Assembly: GCA_013151735.1 (NCBI GenBank)
Contig: JAADHR010000127.1
Coordinates: 20,126-84,125 of the forward strand
Source of the DNA: Calditrichota bacterium
GTDB taxonomy: Bacteria > Zhuqueibacterota > JdFR-76 > BMS3Abin05
DNA: 64,000 nt
Direction of reading: 5' to 3'
Shown here: positions 25,732 through 34,306 of the stretch, in pieces
Layout of the letters: each line of letters opens with the position of its first letter
Position numbering within the stretch: position 1 is the first letter of the stretch
Program-made: the position numbers and the translations under genes
Notes under the pieces: generated by a model
What the model was told of the DNA's origin: nothing
Database searches by the model: none
Seen by the model: only the letters and a program-made list of their open reading frames with translations

Positions 25732-27038
25732 ATCGATTAGAAATAGAGGCTTTGCCAACCGCTTTGCCGGACGGCATTAATGATGACGAATACATTGTGG
25801 CCACCTATTTGGCGTCTTTTCCTGCCAACGTTCCGGTTCCCCAGCTGTCGCTGGCTCTGGCCATTGAACAGAGTACAGGCACGTGGGTTCCGGTGCCCGG
25901 TGAAACCCCCGAAGTCCGTGTAAAGCATGTGGCCAAAGTCATCGGAATCTATGAAATGCCCGATCTTGAATTTAGTGTGCCCCCGTCCATGGAAACCCGA
26001 AATTACATCCTTCAGATTGCCTATCCGGAGATCAACATCGGGGAACAGATCCCCATGCTCCTGACCACGGTGGTTGGGAATATTTCGATGGGGGGGCGTG
26101 TAAAGGTTCTTGATATTCGTTTTCCCGAAAAATACGTAAGGGGATTTCAAGGCCCGGGGTTTGGAATTGAAGGTATCCGGAAGATTCTGGGTGTGCCCAA
26201 ACGGCCCCTGTTGAATAACATGATCAAGCCCTGTACCGGATACCCTGTGGAAGTTGGCGTGGAGCTCTTCCGGGCGGCAGCACTGGGCGGCTGCGACGTG
26301 ATTAAGGATGATGAACTGCTCGCTGATGCTTCTTTTAATTCTCTGCAGGAACGGGTGAAACGATACATGGAGGTGGAAAGACAGGTTTTCGAAGAAACGG
26401 GTGAGCACACGCTTTACACGGTAAATGTAACGGATAAAATCCCCAAGGTGTTTGAGAATGCCAGGAAAGCGGTGGAACTGGGGGCGAACGCGATTATGGT
26501 GAACTATCTTGCCGTTGGATTTCCGGTTTTGCAGGCGCTTGCTGAGGACCCTGCCATTGACGTACCGATATTGGCCCACATGGATGTGGCAGGGGCGCTG
26601 TACATGTCGCCTTTTCATGGCATCAGTTCGCATCTGGTGATGGGAAAACTACCCCGGTTGGCCGGTGCAGATATTGTGGTCTTTCCAGCACCCTATGGCA
26701 AAGCGCCTGTGTTGGTGGATAAATTTAAAAATGTGGCCAAAAACCTGACGTTTCCCCTGTATCAGCTAAAACCGTCTTTCCCCATGCCGTCCGGGGGAAT
26801 TACCCCGGCGGTGGTTCCCAAATTAATTGAGGACCTGGGAACGGAGGTGATGATCGGCTCCGGTGGAGGAATCCATGCCCATCCGGACGGCCCCATCGCC
26901 GGGGCACGTGCCTTTCGGCAGGCCATTGATGCTGTAATGGAAGGGGTTCCGCTCAGCGAGGCCGCTAAAGCGCATCCCGAACTGGCGAAGGCCCTGGAAC
27001 AGTGGAAGGACCCGTTTGGTAAGGGACTTTCGCTTTAG
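25728..27038 (+). CDS. RuBisCO-like protein (form IV)
   Basis: The 436-aa protein has the RuBisCO large-subunit fold: an N-terminal alpha/beta domain (about 1-145) and a TIM barrel. Against true RuBisCO it keeps the asparagine of VGN (N118), K167, the carbamylated lysine and metal ligands K193, D195 and E196 (KDDE), the barrel histidine H284 and the phosphate-binding SGGI and GSGGG loops. It replaces the second lysine of KPK by C169 and the arginine after H284 by M285. GKLPRLAGAD (306-315) is typical of RuBisCO-like proteins rather than carboxylases. CO2 fixation is therefore unlikely. Family relatives act as enolases, isomerases or decarboxylases on phosphorylated keto compounds. Coupling to an FGGY kinase points to a phosphorylated sugar or sugar acid. 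Confidence 0.9.
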   Translation: MNRLEIEALPTALPDGINDDEYIVATYLASFPANVPVPQLSLALAIEQSTGTWVPVPGETPEVRVKHVAKVIGIYEMPDLEFSVPPSMETRNYILQIAYPEINIGEQIPMLLTTVVGNISMGGRVKVLDIRFPEKYVRGFQGPGFGIEGIRKILGVPKRPLLNNMIKPCTGYPVEVGVELFRAAALGGCDVIKDDELLADASFNSLQERVKRYMEVERQVFEETGEHTLYTVNVTDKIPKVFENARKAVELGANAIMVNYLAVGFPVLQALAEDPAIDVPILAHMDVAGALYMSPFHGISSHLVMGKLPRLAGADIVVFPAPYGKAPVLVDKFKNVAKNLTFPLYQLKPSFPMPSGGITPAVVPKLIEDLGTEVMIGSGGGIHAHPDGPIAGARAFRQAIDAVMEGVPLSEAAKAHPELAKALEQWKDPFGKGLSL

Positions 27039-27210
27039 CCGGGAGAGGTTTACAGGGGACCTGTTCAATATCGGCAGGGCCTCTGATGGGTGCGTGCCCT
27101 GGCGGAGCCTTTATCCAATGAAAGATTTAGTTGAATGCCTTGTTTACAGAGCAGACCAAACGCTGCGGTTTGTGTAAAGGGGCGCAATGAAAGAATCAGG
27201 AGGCAAAAAA

Positions 27211-28458
27211 ATGGCACAGATAACCGTTTTTGGAGGTGCGGGACACGTGGGAAGTGTGGCCGTTCAGCTGTTAACGGCCTCAAAGCAGTTTTCAAAGATT
27301 ATTATTGCGGATAATGATAAAACGCGCGCAGACCAGCTTATCCGGACATTGGGCAATTCACCCGTTCTTTCATTCATCGAAATTGATGCCAATTATCCGG
27401 AGAGCCTGAAAAAGGCCGTTGCAGGGTCTTCAGTTGTGCTAAACTGCATCGGTCCCTTTTACAAATACGGCCCCACTATTTTGCGCACCGTTCTGGAATC
27501 AAAAATTAATTACGTAGATGTCTGTGACGATTTTGATGCAACTGAAAAGCTTCTGGACATGGACAAAATGGCACGGGACGCCGGTGTTTCGGCTCTGATT
27601 GGAATGGGAAGCTCCCCGGGCATCGCCAATGTGCTTGTCCGCCTGGCAGCAGATGCCCTGCTGGATGCGGTCGACTCTGTGGATATTTACCATGCACATG
27701 GCGGAGAGCCGGGTGAGGGTGCCGCTGTCGTAAAACACAGAATCCATTCCATGATGATTGATGTGCCCGTCTTCCTGGACGGGAAATTAACGACCGTAAG
27801 GCTTTTCGAGGAAAGCGGGCGGGCTCTTGAAGAAATGGCCGATTTTCCCGATGTGGGCACCTATCCGGTGTATGCCTATCCTCATCCGGAAACCATTACA
27901 CTTCCGCGGTTTATTCGGGGGGTTAAACGGGTAACCAATCTTGGAATTGTGCTTCCGCCCGCGTACGCCGAATTGATTAAGGGAGTGGTTCGCCTGGGGA
28001 TTACCGGAGACGAGCCAATCACAGTGAACGGGCAGGAGGTCGTGCCTCTCGAATTTGCGGTAGCCTTTATTTTGTCTCAGCGCCCGCGGCTGATGAAAGA
28101 AGCCGGGCTCACGGAGCCGGTGGGCTGCCTGAAAATTGTCGTGAAGGGAGAAAAGGACTCCCAACCCCTGACGTACATTTTTTCAATGTCCTCAAGGGGC
28201 AGAGGCATGGGAGAGGGTACGGGGATTCCCGCTGCCCTGGGTGCGATCTTAATGGCTAACGGATCAATTCGCCAGACGGGCGTCTTCCCTCCGGAAGGCG
28301 GTGTCAATCCCGGTGATTTGCTTCAGGCCGCCCATCAATTTGTGAAATTGGGTGAGAAGAGAGGCATTCCGATTGCAATTGAACGCATTGACAGCCAGGG
28401 AAAATCCACAAAAATGGATAGCGCTGATTTGTTCGGTTCCTTCTTGCGTAACGAATGA
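27211..28458 (+). CDS. Saccharopine dehydrogenase-like NAD(P)-dependent oxidoreductase
   Basis: The 415-aa protein has an N-terminal Rossmann domain (VFGGAGHVGSVAVQLL, residues 5-20; LNCIGPFYKYG near 80). A C-terminal domain of the saccharopine-dehydrogenase/carboxynorspermidine type follows. ATG 27211 is chosen because an AGGAGG site lies 8 nt upstream; an in-frame ATG at 27187 would add eight residues. It follows the RuBisCO-like gene by 172 nt on the same strand, without an obvious terminator, and may belong to the same pathway as a dehydrogenase or imine reductase. True lysine-pathway saccharopine dehydrogenase is unlikely because no other lysine genes are nearby. Substrate unknown. Confidence 0.75.
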   Translation: MAQITVFGGAGHVGSVAVQLLTASKQFSKIIIADNDKTRADQLIRTLGNSPVLSFIEIDANYPESLKKAVAGSSVVLNCIGPFYKYGPTILRTVLESKINYVDVCDDFDATEKLLDMDKMARDAGVSALIGMGSSPGIANVLVRLAADALLDAVDSVDIYHAHGGEPGEGAAVVKHRIHSMMIDVPVFLDGKLTTVRLFEESGRALEEMADFPDVGTYPVYAYPHPETITLPRFIRGVKRVTNLGIVLPPAYAELIKGVVRLGITGDEPITVNGQEVVPLEFAVAFILSQRPRLMKEAGLTEPVGCLKIVVKGEKDSQPLTYIFSMSSRGRGMGEGTGIPAALGAILMANGSIRQTGVFPPEGGVNPGDLLQAAHQFVKLGEKRGIPIAIERIDSQGKSTKMDSADLFGSFLRNE

Positions 28459-28520
28459 AAAAGTTCTTGTTTAAAGCAAGCGGGTTTAATATATTAAAGT
28501 GCGATCCATGTGGCTAAAGC

Positions 28521-28680
28521 GCCCTTTTGAACCATCACCACAATTTATTACCTCAATGAATTTGGGGTGATTGTACAAGGAAAAGCAAGAGTAAGAAGCT
28601 GATGTTTGGGCTTCAAAGCTTTCTTCAATTACGTTGAGCCATCACCATAATTTATTGTGGTGATGGTTTTTTCAAAAGGC
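28521..28680 (+). repeat. 160-bp palindromic element, repeat family B (MITE-like)
   Basis: The ends are inverted: GCCCTTTTGAACCATCACCA at the left and its near-complement TGGTGATGG...CAAAAGGC at the right. Inside the left end is an imperfect palindrome (ATCACCACAATTTATT facing AATGAATTTGGGGTGAT). The right end holds a perfect CCATCACCA/TGGTGATGG hairpin (28639-28667) followed by TTTTTT, which could also end transcription. Related palindromes occur at 49973-49996 and at the window end. No coding capacity. Confidence 0.6.
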
Positions 28681-28691
28681 AGGAAAGAAAA

Positions 28692-29567
28692 GTGCCTCCA
28701 AAGACACCTAAAATATATGATTTTAAAGATGTTCGACGGATAAACGAGATTGAAAATCTCCTGGATACCCTCGAAGCATTTGTACACGAAGGAGACTACG
28801 TAGGACTGGATACCGTTATTGTAGGCCTGATGGCGAAATCAACCTGGTCGGTGCCGCGTATTCTCTTTCGTCTGCAAAAATATTTCATTCTGGGAGATGA
28901 TCAAATGATTAACGCCTATCGGGATGTGCTGGTTCAAATCGGCGCGTCTGCCATTCCGGAAATAAAGGCCTTTTATAAAAAGAATTCCGGCAAAAATATT
29001 TTTATTGAAATTGCGTCCGAAATCTACATCAGCGAAATGATCGACAATTATTTTGCCTGGCGGGATCATTATCTGGCGGAAGATTCCTACTATTTGCGCC
29101 AGTATCGCCTGGTGGATAAACTCGTTCAGCTGGGGGAACCGGTCGTTCCGCAAATCGTGCGAAATTTAATGAACGTCAATATTCGGGAATATCTGATTGT
29201 TGCACTTGGGAAAATCGGGGATCGCCGGGCTACAATGGTTTTAACGGCGTTTTTGCGGGAAACTCAACCCATTGGTTTTGAACGCATTCAGCCTCTGATG
29301 CAAAAATTGATTCGTGCACTTGGCGAAATTGGGGACCGGCGGGCCGTCCGGCCGCTGCTGCGTTTTCTTGAGTCCGATTCAGCATCAAATAAGGCTGACA
29401 TTGCCGAAGCCATCGAGAAAATTCTGGGAAAAAGCTTTGGAAATTACACATCCTTTGGAAAAAATAAGCGCAGTTGGTTTGCCTATCAGCGCCGGGTGTT
29501 GGATTATCTGAAAGCACAGGAGCCCGGAGCCTCTCCGATGCAGTTGATTCGGGGCAACCTTCCCTGA
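28692..29567 (+). CDS. HEAT-repeat-like protein of unknown function
   Basis: The 291-aa protein is almost entirely helical. It contains HEAT/PBS-lyase-like repeats, for example the pair GKIGDRRATMVLTAFL and GEIGDRRAVRPLLRFLE (about 175-240). There is no signal peptide or membrane segment, so it is probably a cytoplasmic scaffold or regulator. The start is GTG with AGGAAAG upstream. YigZ begins 1 nt after its stop. No catalytic motif is visible and no function can be assigned. Confidence 0.7.
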   Translation: MPPKTPKIYDFKDVRRINEIENLLDTLEAFVHEGDYVGLDTVIVGLMAKSTWSVPRILFRLQKYFILGDDQMINAYRDVLVQIGASAIPEIKAFYKKNSGKNIFIEIASEIYISEMIDNYFAWRDHYLAEDSYYLRQYRLVDKLVQLGEPVVPQIVRNLMNVNIREYLIVALGKIGDRRATMVLTAFLRETQPIGFERIQPLMQKLIRALGEIGDRRAVRPLLRFLESDSASNKADIAEAIEKILGKSFGNYTSFGKNKRSWFAYQRRVLDYLKAQEPGASPMQLIRGNLP

Positions 29568-29568
29568 A

Positions 29569-30213
29569 ATGGGTTTTTCGACCATGAATTCATCCTCACC
29601 GGAATTCTATAAGACCATTCCATCTCCGGTAACGGCTGAAATAAAGATAAAAGGGTCCCGCTTTATTGCCACGGCCGTTCCGGTAACGTCAAAAGAGAAT
29701 GCTGAAGAGAAACTGGCACAACTTTCCAGGCGGTACCACGATGCCACACATCATTGCTTCGCCTATCGAATAGGCACGGGTAACGCAGAATACTATCGCA
29801 GCAGTGATGCGGGAGAACCCGCAGGAACCGCAGGACAGCCTATTCTTCAGGTTATCCGGGGGATGGAGCTGACCCATATCCTGGTCGTGGTAACGCGCTA
29901 TTTCGGCGGCACCAAACTGGGAATTGGCGGTTTGATTAAGGCCTACACCGAAGCCACACAGGAGGCGCTGAAAAAGGCAAAAATCCGTGAAATACCCGTT
30001 TTGCGGCGGTTCCACCTGAAAGTGGATTACGCACACATTAGCGACGTGATGCGAAATATTAACGCTTTTGATGCCCGGATAGCGGCTTCCGATTACGGAG
30101 AGAGTGTGCGGCTTCAGGTGGATGTGCCCGTCCGAAACGCACGTGATTTTCGGGACGGTCTGATCAACAGTACGGCCGGTCAAATTCAATTTGAAGGACA
30201 ATCGAATCCTTGA
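29569..30213 (+). CDS. YigZ/IMPACT-family protein
   Basis: The 214-aa protein has an N-terminal UPF0029/IMPACT domain (IKGSRFIATAVPV; DAGEPAGTAGQPIL near residue 84; VTRYFGGTKLGIGGLIKAY near 108) and a C-terminal DUF1949-like ferredoxin-fold domain. Relatives act near translation regulation, but the biochemical role in bacteria is unresolved. ATG 29584 is an alternative start. The stop TGA overlaps the TTG start of the downstream CorC-like gene. Confidence 0.9.
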   Translation: MGFSTMNSSSPEFYKTIPSPVTAEIKIKGSRFIATAVPVTSKENAEEKLAQLSRRYHDATHHCFAYRIGTGNAEYYRSSDAGEPAGTAGQPILQVIRGMELTHILVVVTRYFGGTKLGIGGLIKAYTEATQEALKKAKIREIPVLRRFHLKVDYAHISDVMRNINAFDARIAASDYGESVRLQVDVPVRNARDFRDGLINSTAGQIQFEGQSNP

Positions 30214-31433
30214 ATCAGATTTTGTTACTCATTGCGATGCTCTTATTGTCTGCGTTCTTTTCGGGTTCGGAAACTGCATTTGTTTCCGTTACACTCTATG
30301 AAACGGAAATCTGGCTTCGGAAAGGACGTATTGGAGCCAAACAAGCTCACCGTTTTATTCAACGGCCGGAGATGCTTTTGGTCACCATTCTGGTCGGAAA
30401 CAATATTGCCATCGTTACCTTCTCTTCCGTCGTTACCTACTATTTCCAGGGGGTATTGAACGACGGAGTGATCCTTCTCCTGAATTCCTTTATTATTCTG
30501 ATTTTTGCCGAAATCCTGCCAAAAGCCATCTTGCGCGAAAAGGCCCATTCGGTGGTTCGTTTTCTGGCCATTCCCATGCTCGTGTTTCATTACGTAATGC
30601 TTCCGATTATTGTGGTTGTGAATTCGTTTTCGAAATTTCTTTTACTTTTTTTTCGCGTTAATCCCAGACAAATGCACCAGTTTTTTAATCGACGGGATAT
30701 GGAAATTCTGATCCGTGAGGGTGCCAAAAGCGGTGTTGTGGAAGAATCGGAACAGGAAATCATTACACGTATTTTTCGCTTGTCCCGGCTTCGGGTGCGT
30801 GAGATCATGGTTCCCCGTACCGACATGGTATCAATTGATTTGGCAGATGACATTCCCACAATCATTCAAACCGTGCAGGCCTTTCGGTTTTCCAGATATC
30901 CGGTCATTAACAAGCGCGTGGATAATGTAGTTGGTCTGGTTTTGGCAAAGGACCTGCTAAAACGACCCGCTTCGGTCAAAGAGATTTTGCGGGAAGTCTA
31001 TTTTGTGCCGGAATCCAAACTCTGCATTGATTTGCTTCACGAATTTCGTCAAAAAAAAATAAGCCTGGCCGTTGTAGTGGATGAATACGGGGGGACCTCC
31101 GGATTGGTTACCCTCGAAGACATTATTGAGGAATTGTTTGGCGAAATCCAGGATGAATATGACTTTGAACCGAAGCTCTTTAAGCGGGTTGCTCCCAATA
31201 CGGTTATTGCCAGTGCCCGCGCCGGAATTAACGATCTTAACCGGGAGTTGAATTGGAATCTGCCGGCCGGAAATTATGAGACGATCGGAGGGCTTATCCT
31301 GGAGCGAACCCACGGCATTCCGCCTTCGGGTGCCACACTGGAGGTGAACGGCTACAGAATTCAAATTATGAAAGCCACAAAAAAGCGAATTCTGGTTCTG
31401 AAACTTGAAGCGCCCCAGGAAAAACCGGAATAA
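30210..31433 (+). CDS. CNNM/CorC-family transporter with CBS domains
   Basis: The 407-aa protein begins with a DUF21 (CNNM) membrane domain of about four hydrophobic segments (1-140). A CBS pair follows (REIMVPRTDMVSID near 193; DEYGGTSGLVTLEDIIEELFG near 292), then a CorC_HlyC domain. This family is linked to magnesium and cobalt efflux or homeostasis; the older name hemolysin C is misleading. The start is TTG, overlapping the yigZ stop (TTGA), so translation is coupled. Confidence 0.9.
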   Translation: MNQILLLIAMLLLSAFFSGSETAFVSVTLYETEIWLRKGRIGAKQAHRFIQRPEMLLVTILVGNNIAIVTFSSVVTYYFQGVLNDGVILLLNSFIILIFAEILPKAILREKAHSVVRFLAIPMLVFHYVMLPIIVVVNSFSKFLLLFFRVNPRQMHQFFNRRDMEILIREGAKSGVVEESEQEIITRIFRLSRLRVREIMVPRTDMVSIDLADDIPTIIQTVQAFRFSRYPVINKRVDNVVGLVLAKDLLKRPASVKEILREVYFVPESKLCIDLLHEFRQKKISLAVVVDEYGGTSGLVTLEDIIEELFGEIQDEYDFEPKLFKRVAPNTVIASARAGINDLNRELNWNLPAGNYETIGGLILERTHGIPPSGATLEVNGYRIQIMKATKKRILVLKLEAPQEKPE

Positions 31434-31508
31434 AATATTGCCTCTCTTAAAAATTCTGTCAAGGCAAAACTGGCTGGTCACTTGATCCAAATTTTAAGTA
31501 AATTAAAC

Positions 31509-31537
31509 TTGAATATTTAGCAATAATTTTTTATAAT
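31509..31537 (+). promoter_or_regulatory. Strong sigma70-type promoter of the DUF151-UVR gene
   Basis: TTGAAT and TATAAT are separated by exactly 17 bp. The predicted start lies about 38 nt before the ATG at 31583. This is the best -10 match in the window. Confidence 0.7.
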
Positions 31538-31582
31538 TATTCAGGTGATTTCCAATGATGAAGGTTGTTTTAAGGAGGCATT

Positions 31583-32137
31583 ATGATTGTTGCTGTGCGG
31601 GTTGAAAAGGTAACCCTCGATACGTCCACCAATCGGTTTGTGGTCATTTTACGTGATGACACCAATAAACGGTGGTTACCGATTGTGGTAGGTTCTGCAG
31701 AAGCGCAGGCAATTGCCCTCCAGCTTGAAAACATTACGCCGCCCCGGCCGCTGACCCATGATTTAATGAAGAATCTGCTTGAAATCATCGGAATGCACGT
31801 TTCTCGGATTGTTGTAAATGATCTTCGTGAAAATACTTATTACGCCATCATCAGTCTTCGTGGGGATGGTCTCGATCGGGAAGTGGACGCCCGTCCAAGT
31901 GACGCCATTGCTCTGGCACTTCGCATGCACGCACCTATTTTTGTGGATGAAGAGGTGATGCAAAAAGCCGGAATTGTGGAATCGTCGGTTACTGAAGATG
32001 CCCAACCGGCCATGAGCCGGCTGGAAGAACTGAACCTTCAACTTCAGCGTGCGGTCCACGAGGAGCGCTTTGAAGATGCGGCCCGCATTCGGGATGAAAT
32101 CAAAGAACTCACAAAGAATGAGGGCAAAGAATCATAG
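31583..32137 (+). CDS. Bifunctional nuclease family protein (DUF151) with a UVR tail
   Basis: The 184-aa protein has an N-terminal DUF151/BFN domain (about 1-135, with WLPIVVGSAEAQAIAL near residue 30 and ARPSDAIALALR near 102). Plant members have RNase and DNase activity. The C-terminal 40 residues form a UVR motif (ERFEDAARIRDEIKEL), the helical hairpin by which UvrB and UvrC contact each other. A GGAGG site precedes the ATG. It has its own promoter and terminator, so it is a single-gene unit. A link to DNA repair or stress is suggested by the UVR tail but unproven. Confidence 0.88.
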   Translation: MIVAVRVEKVTLDTSTNRFVVILRDDTNKRWLPIVVGSAEAQAIALQLENITPPRPLTHDLMKNLLEIIGMHVSRIVVNDLRENTYYAIISLRGDGLDREVDARPSDAIALALRMHAPIFVDEEVMQKAGIVESSVTEDAQPAMSRLEELNLQLQRAVHEERFEDAARIRDEIKELTKNEGKES

Positions 32138-32205
32138 TCAATTCTTGCAAAAATAGAATGAGTTTTTGACGCATTAGGAATGATGCTGTCGCTTGTGGAA
32201 GGCTG

Positions 32206-32240
32206 AAAACCTTCAGTAAAAAGACTGAAGGTTTTTTTTT
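32206..32240 (+). terminator. Rho-independent terminator after the DUF151 gene
   Basis: AAAACCTTCAG and CTGAAGGTTTT pair perfectly around an 8-nt loop, followed by T residues. It lies 69 nt past the stop codon. Confidence 0.88.
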
Positions 32241-32349
32241 AGCCGGATTGAATTTCTTTTGCGGTATTTGTGCATAGTGTGGTCTTGGAAGTGAACATCG
32301 CATTTTTGCGAAAAACCTCAAATGATGACTTCTATTCTCTGGAGAAAAC

Positions 32350-34233
32350 ATGAAAAAGCAGAGACGTAATCCCTGGCTCTGGGTTCCTTCTCTTTATTTT
32401 GCAGAAGGCATTCCTTACATTGTGGTTATGACGGTTTCCGTGATCATGTACAAGCGGATGGGAATCTCTAATGCGGATATTGCCCTTTACACAAGCTGGC
32501 TTTACCTGCCCTGGGTAATCAAACCCTTCTGGAGCCCCATTGTCGATCTCTTCAAAACCAAGCGCTTCTGGATCGTCACCATGCAGCTTATCGTGGGTGC
32601 TGGTCTGGGAGGTGTGGCGTTAACCATTCCTCTTCCGAATTTTTTTAAGATTACGCTTGGCTTTTTTTGGCTATTGGCGTTTTCCTCCGCCACCCACGAT
32701 ATTGCCGCCGATGGATTTTACATGTTGGGTCTTTCGGAACACGATCAGGCCTGGTTTGTGGGTGTTCGCAGCACATTTTATCGGCTGGCCATGATTACAG
32801 GCCAGGGCCTGCTGATTATTCTGGCAGGTTACATTGAAAGCCACAGCGGTCTGCCTGACGTAAATGTGGTTGTCACAACGAAACCCGGCGCCGCCGTAAC
32901 CCAGATGATTTCCCCCGACTCAGTCAAATTTAAATCGACCGCAGGAAAGATGCGGGTGTTGTACGTGCCGCAGAATCTGCAAATCTCTACCGCCGAATGT
33001 TCCCGGGCCACCCTGGATTCTGCCATTCAATTTGCCACAATGTGGAACGCCAAAAACGGATTTATTAAGGTCAAGCCCAAATATTCATCACTTGCGCAGG
33101 AACGAAGGGAATCCACCTGGTGGCAAAACCATGTGTCGCACCCTCTGGCGCACTATTTGAGACGGCATTTCGGAGAGAAAAAGCCCGTTCTTCAGAAAAA
33201 CAATGCGGGAAATTTTGGAGCGGTTTATTTTCGTTTGAGCAAGCCGCCAAAGGCCGGGAAAAAGATAGTCGTGCATTTTGGCCGAATTCGGGGAGATAAA
33301 AGCATTTCCCTTGTGGAAGGTGAACGCTTTGTTTTTACAAAGGAAAATTGGCAGAAACCCGCCATTGCCATCATTAAAATTGATCCGAAGTTGAGAGGGT
33401 CTACCTCAGCTGTTTTCAAGGCTACTTCCGGTAATATCCCCCTGGCCTGGGTCGTTACATTTTTCTTCCTGGCTGCCATGTTTCTTTTGTTTTTTGTGTA
33501 TCACAAGTTTATCCTGCCGTACCCCGCCTCCGATAAAGCGGCAAGTGTCGGCAATTCATCCAACTTTATCAGGGGGTATTTTGAGTCGTTTGTTCTGTTT
33601 TTTAAGAAAAACAAAATTGGCTGGATTCTGGCATTCTTACTGCTGTATCGATTGGCCGAATCGCAGCTGGTGAAACTGGCCTCGCCGTTTATGCTGGATG
33701 CCCAGGAAGCCGGGGGCCTGGCTTTGACTACCGGGCAGGTTGGTTTTATTTACGGCACAATCGGGATTTTGGCGCTTACTCTGGGGGGACTTTTGGGCGG
33801 ATTTTTGGCCGCAAAATACGGCCTGAAGGTCTGGCTCTGGTGGATGGCCATTGCTATCAATTTACCGGATGCCGTGTATATTTATCTCTCTCATTTTCAG
33901 CCGGACAATCTGTTGATCATTAATCTGGCCGTCGCAACGGAACAATTCGGCTACGGATTTGGTTTTACAGCTTACATGTTGTATATGATCTACGTGTCGG
34001 AAGGGAAGTTCAAGACAACGCATTTTGCCATTGCCACCGGAATAATGGCTCTTGGAATGATGATTCCGGGGATGTTCAGCGGCTGGCTGCAAGAAGTCAT
34101 CGGCTACCAGCATTTCTTTATCTGGGTCATGATTGCGACCATACCGGGTTTTCTCGTTTTGCCGTTCATTCCGCTGGATAAAGATTTTGGGAAACGGGAT
34201 ACCCCTGTTGGTGAAAATTTGGGAAATGAGTAG
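32350..34233 (+). CDS. AmpG-like MFS permease with a 200-residue inserted domain
   Basis: The first 160 residues carry about four to five transmembrane helices with the MFS/AmpG start (WVPSLYFAEGIPYIVV, 9-24). Residues 163-361 are hydrophilic and predicted mostly beta, with a repeated beta-strand pattern (FRLSKPPKAGKKIVVHFG; SISLVEGERFVFTKENW). Helices resume at about 362, giving 627 aa in all. AmpG imports anhydro-muropeptides for cell-wall recycling, but substrate here is inferred only from distant similarity. A normal MFS loop is far shorter, so the insertion is unusual. It lies between a terminator and a TPR lipoprotein gene. Confidence 0.75.
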   Translation: MKKQRRNPWLWVPSLYFAEGIPYIVVMTVSVIMYKRMGISNADIALYTSWLYLPWVIKPFWSPIVDLFKTKRFWIVTMQLIVGAGLGGVALTIPLPNFFKITLGFFWLLAFSSATHDIAADGFYMLGLSEHDQAWFVGVRSTFYRLAMITGQGLLIILAGYIESHSGLPDVNVVVTTKPGAAVTQMISPDSVKFKSTAGKMRVLYVPQNLQISTAECSRATLDSAIQFATMWNAKNGFIKVKPKYSSLAQERRESTWWQNHVSHPLAHYLRRHFGEKKPVLQKNNAGNFGAVYFRLSKPPKAGKKIVVHFGRIRGDKSISLVEGERFVFTKENWQKPAIAIIKIDPKLRGSTSAVFKATSGNIPLAWVVTFFFLAAMFLLFFVYHKFILPYPASDKAASVGNSSNFIRGYFESFVLFFKKNKIGWILAFLLLYRLAESQLVKLASPFMLDAQEAGGLALTTGQVGFIYGTIGILALTLGGLLGGFLAAKYGLKVWLWWMAIAINLPDAVYIYLSHFQPDNLLIINLAVATEQFGYGFGFTAYMLYMIYVSEGKFKTTHFAIATGIMALGMMIPGMFSGWLQEVIGYQHFFIWVMIATIPGFLVLPFIPLDKDFGKRDTPVGENLGNE

Positions 34234-34306
34234 ATAAAATCCTTTTTGGGAATTGGGTTCAAGAATCAAAATCCGAATTTGGATTTTTTTGTAGAAAGGA
34301 AAGACC

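Noticed and set aside
25737..26633. 298-aa open frame on the minus strand
   Set aside because: Entirely antisense to the RuBisCO-like gene, rich in histidine and arginine, and no family motif.
25728..27038. True carbon-fixing RuBisCO
   Set aside because: The second lysine of the KPK motif and the arginine after the barrel histidine are replaced, and the GKLPRLAGAD loop is of the RuBisCO-like type. No phosphoribulokinase or small subunit is nearby.
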